A stretch of 64,000 nt of DNA, taken from Fibrobacter sp. UWB2. Its GTDB lineage: Bacteria > Fibrobacterota > Fibrobacteria > Fibrobacterales > Fibrobacteraceae. Below are positions 40,997 to 50,335 of the stretch, piece by piece. The DNA lies in NCBI RefSeq assembly GCF_002210425.1, contig NZ_MWQK01000005.1, forward strand, positions 1 through 64,000, given 5' to 3'. Under the pieces are notes generated by a model that saw only the letters and a program-made list of their open reading frames with translations, was not told the DNA's origin and did not search any database. The position numbers and the translations under genes are program-made. Position 1 is the first letter of the stretch. Each line of letters opens with the position of its first letter.

Positions 40997-41923
40997 TTAT
41001 TCGGTGAACGTGAACGGAATCGTAACCGTCGTGTTACCGGACTTCACCTTGCTGAAGGTCCAGCGGCTAACTGCATTCTTGACTTCGGAGTCGAATTCTG
41101 CGAAACCGGTCGTGGAAGACACAGTGGAAATGCTGATGATTTCGCCACCCGGAGCGATCGTGAACTTCAAGGTAACCTTACCCTGGAATCCCGGCTTCTT
41201 CTTCAGGCACTTGTTATAGATGTGGCGAAGACCCGGAGTACGCTGGCGGACAACCTTCATGATGTCTGCTGCGGAACGAGAGCCACCACCGGCACCCATG
41301 TCGATATCACGCATGGACGGAGTCTTGATGGAACCCTTAGCCTTAGTAGCGATACCACCGCCACCACCGCCAAGGAGACCTGCAAGGCCGTCACCGATAC
41401 CACCGGAACCACCTTCTGCGTAACCTTCGTTGAAGCCACCGTTAGCCTTACCGCGACGGCCACCGAGAACGGTCTTACCCGTAGTCTGGAGACCAGCGAC
41501 GTCCTTGAGCACCTTATCGATGTCCTTGGTGAACTTCTGGTTCTTCATCAAGTCATAAGCAGCAGCAGAGGCATTCTTGGTCTGAGCAGTGAGGAGCTTG
41601 AGCACGCCGCGAGTCTGCGGAGCGTTCGGCTGACCCTTACCGCGCGGCTTACCACCGCCACCAGCTTTCTTACGAGGCTTCTTCGGTTCGGGCTTCTTCT
41701 TTTCTTCCTTCTTTTCTTCCTTCTGCTCAATCTGCATGGAAGTAGTAAGGTCCACGGAATCAGCGTTGTCGAAGACGACTTCAGCAACGACCTGTTCGTA
41801 CATGGAAGCCCAGATACACATAGCCAAAGCGATCACAAGAGAGACACCGGCGATTGCGCCCATCTTCTTGTCGGATTCCGGCATGAGCGACGCAATAAAC
41901 GGATCTATGTTCTTCTTAGCCAT
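40997..41923 (-). CDS. AgmX/PglI-type TonB-like energy transducer
   Basis: A 308-residue protein built like TonB/TolA: one TM helix (about 20-42), a Lys/Glu/Pro-rich stretch (about 65-90), a middle region with long Gly runs (about 165-225) and a C-terminal domain (about 225-308). That domain shows the AgmX/PglI pattern RQRTPGLRHIYNKCLKKKP, FQGKVTLKFTIAPGGEI, FDSEVKNAVSRWTF. Such domains occur in Myxococcus gliding proteins and TonB-like carriers. It follows two ExbD genes and an ExbB/TolQ gene. Its Shine-Dalgarno sequence GGGGAGG is encoded by the last codons of the upstream exbD gene. Confidence 0.85.
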   Translation of the reverse strand: MAKKNIDPFIASLMPESDKKMGAIAGVSLVIALAMCIWASMYEQVVAEVVFDNADSVDLTTSMQIEQKEEKKEEKKKPEPKKPRKKAGGGGKPRGKGQPNAPQTRGVLKLLTAQTKNASAAAYDLMKNQKFTKDIDKVLKDVAGLQTTGKTVLGGRRGKANGGFNEGYAEGGSGGIGDGLAGLLGGGGGGIATKAKGSIKTPSMRDIDMGAGGGSRSAADIMKVVRQRTPGLRHIYNKCLKKKPGFQGKVTLKFTIAPGGEIISISTVSSTTGFAEFDSEVKNAVSRWTFSKVKSGNTTVTIPFTFTE

Positions 41924-41926
41924 TGA

Positions 41927-42421
41927 TTATTCCTCCCCGCCGTTCTTTTCCATCACGGCGAATGCGATGTTCGTGTAACCGGAGAAGCCACAGGTGGCCA
42001 TCACCTTGTACATCGCATCATACGGGATGTTCTTGTCAATCTGGACAATGATGTGACCGGCTTCTTCTGCAGGAAGGCCCATCTTGAGAGCGTGTTCCTG
42101 TTCGATTGCGCGACGGTCCTTCAGGATTTCGTCCACCTTCGTAACGAGGAGGTCTTCCTGAGCAAGAACGTCAGCGGTCGGCACGACCTTTTCATTGTCA
42201 ACGATAACGTAGTTAGCATCGACCACGACAGTCAAAGAAACTTCCTTCGGCTGGACCTTGGAGGTCGAGATCGGAAGAATCAAGTTTTCTGCCTGGGTCA
42301 AGAGCTGACCTTCAGCGTCCATGTTCTTGATCATGAACACCAAGATGATGGTCATCATGTCCATCATGGACGTGAGGGAGAATGGTACGTCTTCGCTATA
42401 CTTACGAGATTTTCTAGCCAT
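41927..42421 (-). CDS. ExbD/TolR-family protein (with conserved TM Asp)
   Basis: A 164-residue inner-membrane protein: short cytoplasmic N-terminus, one TM helix (about 15-33) and a periplasmic domain. The helix reads LTSMMDMMTIILVFMI and keeps the Asp which in ExbD, TolR and MotB is needed for proton flow. The C-terminal HIIVQIDKNIPYDAMYKVMATCGFSGYTNIAFAVM matches the ExbD fold. The Shine-Dalgarno GGGAGG overlaps the last codons of the other exbD gene 3 bp upstream. Confidence 0.9.
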   Translation of the reverse strand: MARKSRKYSEDVPFSLTSMMDMMTIILVFMIKNMDAEGQLLTQAENLILPISTSKVQPKEVSLTVVVDANYVIVDNEKVVPTADVLAQEDLLVTKVDEILKDRRAIEQEHALKMGLPAEEAGHIIVQIDKNIPYDAMYKVMATCGFSGYTNIAFAVMEKNGGEE

Positions 42422-42423
42422 GA

Positions 42424-43314
42424 TTAACCTCCCAACTTTGCAAGGTTGATCTTGCTGAAACCAGCTTCCTTAGCACGGTCCATGAGCTGGATGATCTTGT
42501 CGAACTGAGTGTCGTCGTTTGCAACGATGATGATGTTATCAACGTCGTCCAAGTCGATGAACTGAGTATGGATTGCGATCAAGTCCTTAGCGATGAGATC
42601 GTATGCGGAGAGCGGATAAACCATAGTCTTGTCGCCCGGCTTGAGAGTGCGGGCAGAGTTCGGCTGAAGCGTTGCAACAGCCATACCCGGAGTCGGAGCC
42701 TTGAGAGCAGCCGGCTTCTGGAGGCCACCTACGCCTTCACCCGGAAGGGACAAGAAGTTGTTAGCGCCATCTACATAAGCACTGTCGGCATGAGCTTCTT
42801 CAGCACTACCGTCGTTCTTGTAGGCGGCCCAAATGACCTTACCCGGGTCTTCTTCAGATTCCTTCTGAATAGCCCAGAGTTCGATGGTTTCGATTTCATA
42901 GAGATACTTCTCTTTGTCCATTTCGGAACCATCTTTGCACTTCGGTCCATGTCCACTTTCAACAGCCGTCTTGACGTCTTCCATCGCATAAGTAACGAGC
43001 TGAGCATCAGACTTGCAACGGAACGTCCACATTTCCTTGAAATAGACGTTCGGCTGGAAACCACCGCGTGCACCGATAACAAGGTAATTGTTAGCGATAG
43101 CGAGGGACAAGTTCAATGCCTGCTCATCAGGTGGAGGCGGCTGGTCATTGTCGATAAGCATCTGGCTGCGTTCCGGCAGGTTGACTTCGACAATGGCGAG
43201 TTTGGAGAAAGCAGTCATGGTCAGAAGCATAGGAATCAAGATGGTGAACAAGCCCATCGCCGGAAGCAAATCCGGTTCTTCGACCTTTCCTGGTTTCTTG
43301 ATTTGTTTTGCCAT
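42424..43314 (-). CDS. ExbD/TolR-like protein, enlarged, without TM Asp
   Basis: A 296-residue protein, twice the usual ExbD length (~140). It has one TM helix (about 20-40), which reads PAMGLFTILIPMLLTMTAF and has no Asp, unlike its neighbour. VEVNLPE follows the helix, as in ExbD. The periplasmic part has an insertion of roughly 120 residues with two or more Cys (about 85-215). It ends with an ExbD-like IIIVANDDTQFDKIIQLMDRAKEAGFSKINLAKLG. It may serve as a structural partner of the Asp-bearing ExbD. GGAG lies 9 nt before the start. Confidence 0.8.
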   Translation of the reverse strand: MAKQIKKPGKVEEPDLLPAMGLFTILIPMLLTMTAFSKLAIVEVNLPERSQMLIDNDQPPPPDEQALNLSLAIANNYLVIGARGGFQPNVYFKEMWTFRCKSDAQLVTYAMEDVKTAVESGHGPKCKDGSEMDKEKYLYEIETIELWAIQKESEEDPGKVIWAAYKNDGSAEEAHADSAYVDGANNFLSLPGEGVGGLQKPAALKAPTPGMAVATLQPNSARTLKPGDKTMVYPLSAYDLIAKDLIAIHTQFIDLDDVDNIIIVANDDTQFDKIIQLMDRAKEAGFSKINLAKLGG

Positions 43315-43352
43315 GTTTTTAAACTCCAGTTAAAATTAAACTCTCTGAATGA

Positions 43353-43991
43353 TTATGCGAGGGAGTTGATAATCTTGAGGCCCTTTTCTTCCATTTCCTG
43401 GATGAGGCGTTCGGAGTTCATGTTGAGAAGACCGACGATGACGAGGAGCGGAACTGCAGAGAGAAGTCCGAGGAGCGTAGTACCCATAGCGATAGCAATA
43501 CCATCAGCAAGAGCCTTAGCACGTTCAGAAGCCGGCTTGTTAGCAACAGCGTCGAATGTGTAGATCAGACCGTAAATCGTACCCATAAGTCCGAGCAACG
43601 TGGAGATGGAAGCCATAACGGAGATGATGGAGATGTAGCGAGTGAGGCGCGGAGCTTCAGTGAGGAACACAGCGTCAGAAGCAGCAGTCATCAAGTCACG
43701 AGCCTTGTCAGCATCCTTGCAGTTGAGCTTGGCAGCGACGATAGCGTCCATAACCTTAGCGATCGGGAGCTTGGAGCTCTTAGCGAACTGGAGAGCCTGT
43801 TCGAGCTGGTTCTGCATGACGAGCTTACCGAAATCGGCCATGAACTTACCGCGGCCCTTGGAGCTCTTAATCATAATGTAGGTCATACGTTCGAGGGAGA
43901 AGCCAAGGCCGATGATGAACACGACCAAGATGATCCACATGAACTGGTAACCATCAGATTCAGGGCTGAAGGATTGAAGCAATTTAGACAT
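43353..43991 (-). CDS. MotA/TolQ/ExbB proton channel family protein
   Basis: A 212-residue inner-membrane protein with three TM helices (about 16-36, 115-140, 165-190). It shows the family pattern ISTLLGLMGTIYGLIYTFDAV...ALADGIAIAMGTTLLGLLSAVPLLV, with the Thr residues that line the channel. These proteins form pentamers around ExbD/TolR/MotB-type partners and use the proton motive force. Start 43991 with AAAGGAG upstream; earlier in-frame codons lie in a T-rich leader and are unlikely. It begins the TolQ-ExbD-ExbD-AgmX set. Confidence 0.92.
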   Translation of the reverse strand: MSKLLQSFSPESDGYQFMWIILVVFIIGLGFSLERMTYIMIKSSKGRGKFMADFGKLVMQNQLEQALQFAKSSKLPIAKVMDAIVAAKLNCKDADKARDLMTAASDAVFLTEAPRLTRYISIISVMASISTLLGLMGTIYGLIYTFDAVANKPASERAKALADGIAIAMGTTLLGLLSAVPLLVIVGLLNMNSERLIQEMEEKGLKIINSLA

Positions 43992-44124
43992 TAGAGACTC
44001 CTTTAATTGAGTTATTGTTTTTGTTGTTTTTGATAATCTTCGTTCATATTTATTTTTTTTTGGAGCGTTGTGGGAGATTTTAGTAGTAAAACTTTCTTTA
44101 CCGCTAGGCAATCGCCCTCAAGCC

Positions 44125-44161
44125 CAATAAAATAGGGGAATCCCACGAAGCAGGATTCCCC
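44125..44161 (-). terminator. Terminator after the 1292-aa TPR gene
   Basis: Perfect 9-bp stem GGGGAATCC/GGATTCCCC (44153-44161 and 44135-44143) with a 9-nt loop, followed on the minus strand by TATTTTATT. It separates the TPR gene from the TolQ-type gene, so the latter is probably reached by partial read-through or its own promoter. Confidence 0.8.
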
Positions 44162-44179
44162 GTAAAATAGTTTTTACCG

Positions 44180-47100
44180 CTATTTCTTCTTGCCTTTTTT
44201 AGCCTTTTTCTTGGACTTCTTGGCTTCAGACTTAGCCTTCTTGCCCTTCTTAGACTTCTTGGAGGTCTGTTCAACGGCTTCTTCATCGCTAGAAGATTCA
44301 GAAGCTGCTTCCACACCTCTTTCAGAAGCCGGGATCAGGCTCGGGTTAGCGGTCCATTCCTTGAGCTTGGCGAGTTCTTCTTCAAGCTTAGCGCGATCGT
44401 CCTTAGTTTCCTTGACGATGTTGCGGAATGTAGAGACCTTTTCCTCGAGAGTCATAGCGTCAGACTGTTCGATCTGTTCGATACGAGCCTTCAACTTGAA
44501 GTACGTCGGGTCAGCGAACAGCGTAGACGGGTCAAACTTTTCGATCTTCACGTTGAGATCTTCGTTGGCTTCGTCGAGCTTTCTCAAGGTTTCGTAGAGC
44601 TTAGCAGTCCATTCGTTATCGATACCGTAGTGAGCAGAGGCCTTGATACCGGTAGCGCACTGCGGGATAGCGAGCTGCTTAGCGGCGTCAGAACGGCTGT
44701 TCAATTCTTCACGGTAGGCTTCCAAGTCTTCGTGGGCAGCCATGATAGCGTCATCCTTCACCATGCCCTGGCCAACGTATTCACGTACGATCAAAGCACT
44801 ATCCGGAAGCGGGGAGTTAGCGAATGCGTCAGCAACTTCGACGAACACAGCGCAGCCCTGGTAGTACATTTCGATGTAGCCCATTTCTGCAGCGATCACG
44901 TCCTTGTTGTAGAAGCCCTGGTCACGAGCGAGGTCGATGTTCTTCTGGAAGATCGGACGAGCCTGTTCGTAGTAAGTCGGGAGCTGCTGCACAATGCCGA
45001 TGCGTTCTGCAAACTTTTCTTCTTCCTTCTTACCGTTGAGCTGCTGTTCACGAATCTTTGCAGCCATCGTCACGAAGAGCATACCCATCTTGTTCGTGGC
45101 GCGGAATGTCCACTTTTCAGATGCGTAAGCAGCAGACTTGGAGTAGTGACCCATAGCCTTCTGGAGGATTTCAACCAAGCTCTTGATGATCTTGGCCTTT
45201 TCCTTTTCCTTACCCTTCAAGACAACCGGAACCATCTTGTTGTATTCGTATTCACCCATGTAGAAAGCAGCTTCGGCCGGGATTGCGGCATCTGCGTTCT
45301 TGATCTGCAAGCCGTACTTGTCGTAGGCTTCGAGAGTCTTCTTGTAGGCGTCAACAGAGCTTTCCATGTCCTTTACGTTGCGGTAGGCGCGAGCGATACC
45401 GATGTAAGCGGCAATGAGCTTTTCCTTGTCTTCCTGGTACATCTTGATGAAGTTGCGATATTCCTGGATGGCGAGGTCCCACTTCTTAGCGTTAGCGTAT
45501 GCCATCGGGATAGAGAAGGCAGCGTCAACAGCGTAAGAGCTCTTCGGATAGTCACGGACGAGGTCCTTGGAGCAGCGGATTGCTTCGTTGGTCATCTTGG
45601 CTTCGTCGTAGCTCAAGCATGCGCTATAGAGGAAGGACGGAGTTTCTTCGTTCTGCGGGTAGCGCTTGTAAGCAAGTTCGAAGGTAATAGCGGCCTGCTT
45701 CTTGTCCGGGATGGAGTCATAGGTCTGAGCGGCAAAGCCAATTGCCGGGAAGGCCATGGAATCCTGCGGGAAGTTGTCGGTAATGAACAAGAACGTCTTG
45801 GCAGCGACAACCGGCTGCTTGTCCTTCTTGTAGTTACTTGCAGCACGCAAGATACCCTTAACCGTGAGCGGTGACTTGGCATAGCTCTTCGGGAGGAGCA
45901 TGAACGTTTCTGCAGCCTTCTTGTACTGGTTCGTAGCTTCGTAGGCAGCTGCAGCTTCGAAGATAGCCTTGTCAGCAATGTCGATGTTCGGATAGCGCTT
46001 CACGAGGTCCAAGTAAGCCTTGGCACCAGCTTCATTCTTGCCTGCCTTGACAGAGGATTCAGCCTTCTGGAAGAGAACGTAAGCGATAGCCTTTTCGATT
46101 TCAGCAGCCATGGAGTCGTTGCGAGTTTCCTTGGCCTTGTACTGCTTGAGGAGCCATTCGAATTCCGTGAGGGATTCGTCAAGCTGGTTGGATTCCAGCA
46201 AGGACTGAGCAAGCATACGGCTGATGAGCAAAATGTACTGGTGTTTCGGGAAGTCCTTCTTGAGCTTGCGGAGGACGTTCACGGCAACACTGAACTGCTT
46301 GGCATCGTAATGAACGATAGCGGCGTTGTATGCAAGTTCTGCAGCTTCCTTGTTCTTGCCGAACTTAGCCATGTACTTGTCGACCTGGTCGAAGTAGGCC
46401 TTGGTTTCGGGCAAGTTGTATGCCTGGACGGCATCATCGTTAGCCTTGGTCTTTCTTGCAGTTTCGCGAGCCTGGTCCATCATGAGAACGGCGTTATAAC
46501 CAGCTTCATCCTTGGAGAGGAGGTTGCCAGAACCCATTTCGCGACGGCCATAGCGGGTCGTATCGGTTTCGACGATCCAGTTGAACATCTTGGCAGCGTT
46601 AGCATGCTGGCCCATTTCCTGATAGACGAGAGCGAGGTTGATGTGAACCTTGTATTCATCCCAGGTCGGTTCCTTGGCATAGCGCTTCAAGAAAGCTTCA
46701 TAAGCTTCGATAGCCTTAGAATACTGTCTCTTGCCACCTTCGATATCACCTTCCTTGGTGAGCTTAGCAGCCTGAGCGTGGTGGTACTGCGGAATGTCGA
46801 GCATAGCGCCACGGATAGCCTTTTCAGCATTCTTCACAGATTCCGGATACTTCTGGTTCTTCTTGTACCAAGAGGAGTTGCGGTCATAACGCTTCACAAC
46901 CTGGTAACGGTGAGCCTGAGCATCTTCGAACTTCTGCTGCACGATCAAGATTTCGATCATGGCAATATCGGCGAGCGGAGCGTCGATGTAGTCCGGGTTG
47001 ATGTTCATCAAGCGCTTGAAGGACTGGACAGCTTCTTCGTTACGGTCATGGTCCTTGTTCTTCATACCGATACGGTAGTAGACAGAGTCCTTGAACGCAA

Positions 47101-48058
47101 CCTTCTTGTCCTTCAAGAAAGCTTCAGCTTCCTGGACACCACCACCTTCCAAGTCAGAGAAGGAGGCTGCCATGAAGTCCATAGCTTCAGGACGCAAGTC
47201 CTTCGGATACTTACCGGCGTCAGCACCGACGATGTAATCGTAGTACTGCTTAGCGGCAATTTCGTATTCGGCAGTGTTATAGTAAGATTCTGCCAAGTGG
47301 TACATGGCGAGAGCCGCTTCCTTACCCGTGAGGTTTTCGAAACCAGTCACCTTCTTATAGGCACTGATAGCGTCCTTGAACTTACGGTTCATGAAGTGGT
47401 ATTCAGCAATACGGAGCCAAGCCTTCGGCACAAGACCGTTGTCCGGGAAGTCTCTAACAAGCTGCATACGGAGCTTGTAAGCCTTGTCGTCTTCACCACT
47501 GGCTTCCTGCACTGCAGCAGCCTGGTAAATCACGGTCGGAGCCTTGGATTCCTTCGGATACTTGTCGATGTATTCAAGGAAGTAGCCCAAGGACTTCTGG
47601 TGATCGGCCTTCGGGAACTGGTTGATGTTAGCGCACTTTGCCGGCTTGTTATCACGGTCAGCGCACCATGCGACATCTTCTTCGTACTGGGCATTCTTGT
47701 CGAGGAACTGCTTTTCTTCGAGCAAGAACTGGTAGTGACCAAGCTGCTGCAAGGAGCTTGCGCAACGGTTACTGACTTTGCCCTTGCAACGTTCTACCTG
47801 ACGTTCCCATTCGGCAATAGCGTCACGCATGCCCTTTTCGTCAAGACCGCCAGAGCGGCAAGCCTGTTCGGCCTGGTTCTTTGCAACTTTATAGGAGCTG
47901 GCGCACTGTTCATAGCCAGAGTTGCCCTTTCCAATGGACTTGCACTTTGCAAGCAATTTCTTAGCTTCGTCCGTTTTTTCTTTACACGGATCCGATGCAG
48001 CAAAAGATGTTCCAATCATGGAGCAAACGATTGCTGAGACGAGCAAAAGATTTTTCAT
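44180..48058 (-). CDS. Very large secreted TPR protein with Cys-rich head and Lys-rich tail
   Basis: A 1292-residue protein with signal peptide (about 1-20) and no lipobox. Residues 24-145 contain about ten Cys; few occur elsewhere. Then come about 20 TPR-like helix pairs (about 150-1080), many with motifs such as YPKSSYAVDAAF or FPDNGLVPKAWLRIAEYHF, in the style of YbgF/BamD/GltE-type periplasmic proteins. A coiled coil follows (about 1190-1260), and the last 30 residues are mostly Lys, Ser and Ala, which could bind peptidoglycan or other acidic polymers. It lies between the barrel-TPR gene and the TolQ-type gene, so a periplasmic scaffold role is inferred. Confidence 0.85.
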   Translation of the reverse strand: MKNLLLVSAIVCSMIGTSFAASDPCKEKTDEAKKLLAKCKSIGKGNSGYEQCASSYKVAKNQAEQACRSGGLDEKGMRDAIAEWERQVERCKGKVSNRCASSLQQLGHYQFLLEEKQFLDKNAQYEEDVAWCADRDNKPAKCANINQFPKADHQKSLGYFLEYIDKYPKESKAPTVIYQAAAVQEASGEDDKAYKLRMQLVRDFPDNGLVPKAWLRIAEYHFMNRKFKDAISAYKKVTGFENLTGKEAALAMYHLAESYYNTAEYEIAAKQYYDYIVGADAGKYPKDLRPEAMDFMAASFSDLEGGGVQEAEAFLKDKKVAFKDSVYYRIGMKNKDHDRNEEAVQSFKRLMNINPDYIDAPLADIAMIEILIVQQKFEDAQAHRYQVVKRYDRNSSWYKKNQKYPESVKNAEKAIRGAMLDIPQYHHAQAAKLTKEGDIEGGKRQYSKAIEAYEAFLKRYAKEPTWDEYKVHINLALVYQEMGQHANAAKMFNWIVETDTTRYGRREMGSGNLLSKDEAGYNAVLMMDQARETARKTKANDDAVQAYNLPETKAYFDQVDKYMAKFGKNKEAAELAYNAAIVHYDAKQFSVAVNVLRKLKKDFPKHQYILLISRMLAQSLLESNQLDESLTEFEWLLKQYKAKETRNDSMAAEIEKAIAYVLFQKAESSVKAGKNEAGAKAYLDLVKRYPNIDIADKAIFEAAAAYEATNQYKKAAETFMLLPKSYAKSPLTVKGILRAASNYKKDKQPVVAAKTFLFITDNFPQDSMAFPAIGFAAQTYDSIPDKKQAAITFELAYKRYPQNEETPSFLYSACLSYDEAKMTNEAIRCSKDLVRDYPKSSYAVDAAFSIPMAYANAKKWDLAIQEYRNFIKMYQEDKEKLIAAYIGIARAYRNVKDMESSVDAYKKTLEAYDKYGLQIKNADAAIPAEAAFYMGEYEYNKMVPVVLKGKEKEKAKIIKSLVEILQKAMGHYSKSAAYASEKWTFRATNKMGMLFVTMAAKIREQQLNGKKEEEKFAERIGIVQQLPTYYEQARPIFQKNIDLARDQGFYNKDVIAAEMGYIEMYYQGCAVFVEVADAFANSPLPDSALIVREYVGQGMVKDDAIMAAHEDLEAYREELNSRSDAAKQLAIPQCATGIKASAHYGIDNEWTAKLYETLRKLDEANEDLNVKIEKFDPSTLFADPTYFKLKARIEQIEQSDAMTLEEKVSTFRNIVKETKDDRAKLEEELAKLKEWTANPSLIPASERGVEAASESSSDEEAVEQTSKKSKKGKKAKSEAKKSKKKAKKGKKK

Positions 48059-48104
48059 CGTTCTCTATCCACCTATTATATCAAAATAAAGGGACGGGCC
48101 CGGA

Positions 48105-50324
48105 TTACTCCAGGTCCTCCAAGCCAGTATCTGCAGCGCTGCCACCAGGACCGGCAACCTTGGTTCTTGCAGTAGCCAATGTAAAGCCTGCGTCTTCCAA
48201 AATGCGCTTGCGGTTAGATTCAAAGCGGTCACTCTGGATAGATCTCTGCATGAACGATGCGTAATCTTCAATAGACTGATTAGCCTTATTGAACGTCGGG
48301 CGCAAAGCTTCACGCTTGCTTTCCACACGCGGAGTCGGCAACTGACGAGCGAGATCCAAGGCAATCACCTGGACTGAGTCGAACTGGCTCTGCATGGAAT
48401 CATAAGCCTGACGGGCGCTGTCACGTGCGGCGACAGAGACAATCGGCTGTTCCGTGCGCTTCACGGCTTCTTCCAAAGCGGTGATTGCACCCTGGTAGTC
48501 CTTCTTCATGAAGTGGCAGTAACCAATCACGAGGTAGGCTTCAGAAACGAGGAAGGATTCCGGAAGGTTAGAGATAATCCACTTGGCATGCTTCATAGCT
48601 TCATCCGGCTTGTTGACCTTGAGGAAGGACCATGCAATACCGAGGCGAGCTTCGTCGAGCACCGGAGAGCCTTCCTTGACCTGGCCGTACAGCTGAGCGG
48701 CAGCTGCGATGTCCGGCTTTTCACCAGAGAAGAAGAGGTGGCCGAGCTTAACTCTTGCAGCGTCCTGCAAGTCAAGTTCGGACTTGTTGGACACCGGCTG
48801 TTCCGTAATATCGCGGAAGCAGTTTTCAGCTTCGTCAAACTTGCTCATACGGCTGTTAGCAATACCCATGGTATAGCGAGCGTAGAAGTAGTTTGCGTTA
48901 CCCGGAAGGATGGAGGCGAGCAGGTCGACAGATTCCTGATAGAGGCCCTGTTCGAACTTGATCTGGCCGGCAACGTAGTCAGCGTCAGCCTTCACGTCAC
49001 TTTCACCGAACTTCTGAGCAATGTTCTGATACTTGTTCATAGCTTCCGTGTACTTGCCTTCCTTATAGTCGATGTTCATCAACTGGAAGTGGTACTTGGC
49101 GCGCTGGTCACTCTGCGGATAACGCTTGATAGCATCTTCGTAGACGGACTTAGCAGCCTTGTGCATACGGAGGTTTTCGAAAGACTTTGCCTTGTAGAAT
49201 GCAGCCTGGTCCACCAAGTGGAATGCCGGGTACTTGGTCTGAACCTTACCGAATGCGTAAGCAGCAGCAAGGAATTCACGGTTCAAGTACAGACGCATAG
49301 CAGCGCGGTAGTCGTTTTCAGGTTCAATCTTCAAGCGGCGATAACGTTCTTCACCGATCTTCTCTTCACGGGTATCACCGAAGCGAGAAGTCAGCTTGAC
49401 AGCCCACACAAAGCCACGGTTCTTCTTGGCCCAGAGGTCGTCGTGAGACATTTCGAGGTCGAGAGCGAGGTAACGGAAGATGCTGACATCCTTGACGTTA
49501 ACCGTAGCACCGATGACCGGGTAGCCTTCCTTAGTGAAGCGGCCACGGACACCGAGGTGAGAAGAAAGATAATAGGTCAAGGAGAAGCTCATTTCCAGAT
49601 TGCTACCCTTACCACCTTCGTCAGAATCGTGGATGATATCAATGATGGAGAGTTCGGCCTTGAATTCGAGGAGACGGTTGAATCCGCGATAGAACAAGGA
49701 AAGGTTCAGGTTCGTCGGAATCTTGTAAGCATCGGCAGCGCCCATGAGCACGAACTTGAAGCTACCGTCGCCATCAGCTTCGCTGACAGCCGGAGCAAGG
49801 AGGTTCTGCACGCTTGCGCCAATGAGCAAGTAACCGTACTTCGAAGAAGCGAGCGGGTTCCAGCTGATACCCACGTCAGCACCGACGGTGAGCTGCTTGA
49901 GTTCATCAAACTGGTTGATGTACAAGACAGAGAGGTCGACACCGAGAGAGAGGAGGTGGAAGAGCCTGTAGGAATAGCCGAACATTGCGGCAATTTCGCT
50001 ATAGGATTCGCCACCTTCAATGGAGGCACCGTTTTCGAAAAGGGAGAAGCCCAACGTGTGCTTGTAGTCAATCGGGTATGTCAAGCTGACATATTCCTGG
50101 CTAGCTTCGCCACTGATGGTGCTGAAGAATGCAGCGCTGAATTCGAGCTGATCGGTTTCAGAGATTCCAGCCGGGTTCACATACATCGAGGTGTTACCAC
50201 CAAATTCGGCAAACCAGTCATTCTGCTGATACTTATTCGGCGTGTAGGTTGCCTCTGCAAACAAAGAAGTGCTGGCTACGGCAAGTCCAAAAGCGGACGT
50301 CTTGATGAAACTAGTACGCAACAT
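48105..50324 (-). CDS. Outer-membrane barrel (PorV-like) fused to TPR domain
   Basis: A 739-residue exported protein: signal peptide (about 1-24), then a beta-barrel half (about 25-335). The barrel half contains the NPAGISETDQLEFSAAF motif seen in PorV/UPF0164-type barrels and paired strands such as KYGYLLIGASVQNLL. A second half (about 340-640) is made of TPR units (YRAAMRLYLNREFLAAAYAFGKV, YPQSDQRAKYHFQLM). ATG 50324 has AAAGGAG, which overlaps the OmpA-gene stop codon 9 bp upstream, so the two are coupled. The fusion would tie an outer-membrane barrel to a periplasmic scaffold. Confidence 0.8.
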   Translation of the reverse strand: MLRTSFIKTSAFGLAVASTSLFAEATYTPNKYQQNDWFAEFGGNTSMYVNPAGISETDQLEFSAAFFSTISGEASQEYVSLTYPIDYKHTLGFSLFENGASIEGGESYSEIAAMFGYSYRLFHLLSLGVDLSVLYINQFDELKQLTVGADVGISWNPLASSKYGYLLIGASVQNLLAPAVSEADGDGSFKFVLMGAADAYKIPTNLNLSLFYRGFNRLLEFKAELSIIDIIHDSDEGGKGSNLEMSFSLTYYLSSHLGVRGRFTKEGYPVIGATVNVKDVSIFRYLALDLEMSHDDLWAKKNRGFVWAVKLTSRFGDTREEKIGEERYRRLKIEPENDYRAAMRLYLNREFLAAAYAFGKVQTKYPAFHLVDQAAFYKAKSFENLRMHKAAKSVYEDAIKRYPQSDQRAKYHFQLMNIDYKEGKYTEAMNKYQNIAQKFGESDVKADADYVAGQIKFEQGLYQESVDLLASILPGNANYFYARYTMGIANSRMSKFDEAENCFRDITEQPVSNKSELDLQDAARVKLGHLFFSGEKPDIAAAAQLYGQVKEGSPVLDEARLGIAWSFLKVNKPDEAMKHAKWIISNLPESFLVSEAYLVIGYCHFMKKDYQGAITALEEAVKRTEQPIVSVAARDSARQAYDSMQSQFDSVQVIALDLARQLPTPRVESKREALRPTFNKANQSIEDYASFMQRSIQSDRFESNRKRILEDAGFTLATARTKVAGPGGSAADTGLEDLE

Positions 50325-50335
50325 CACCTACTCCT

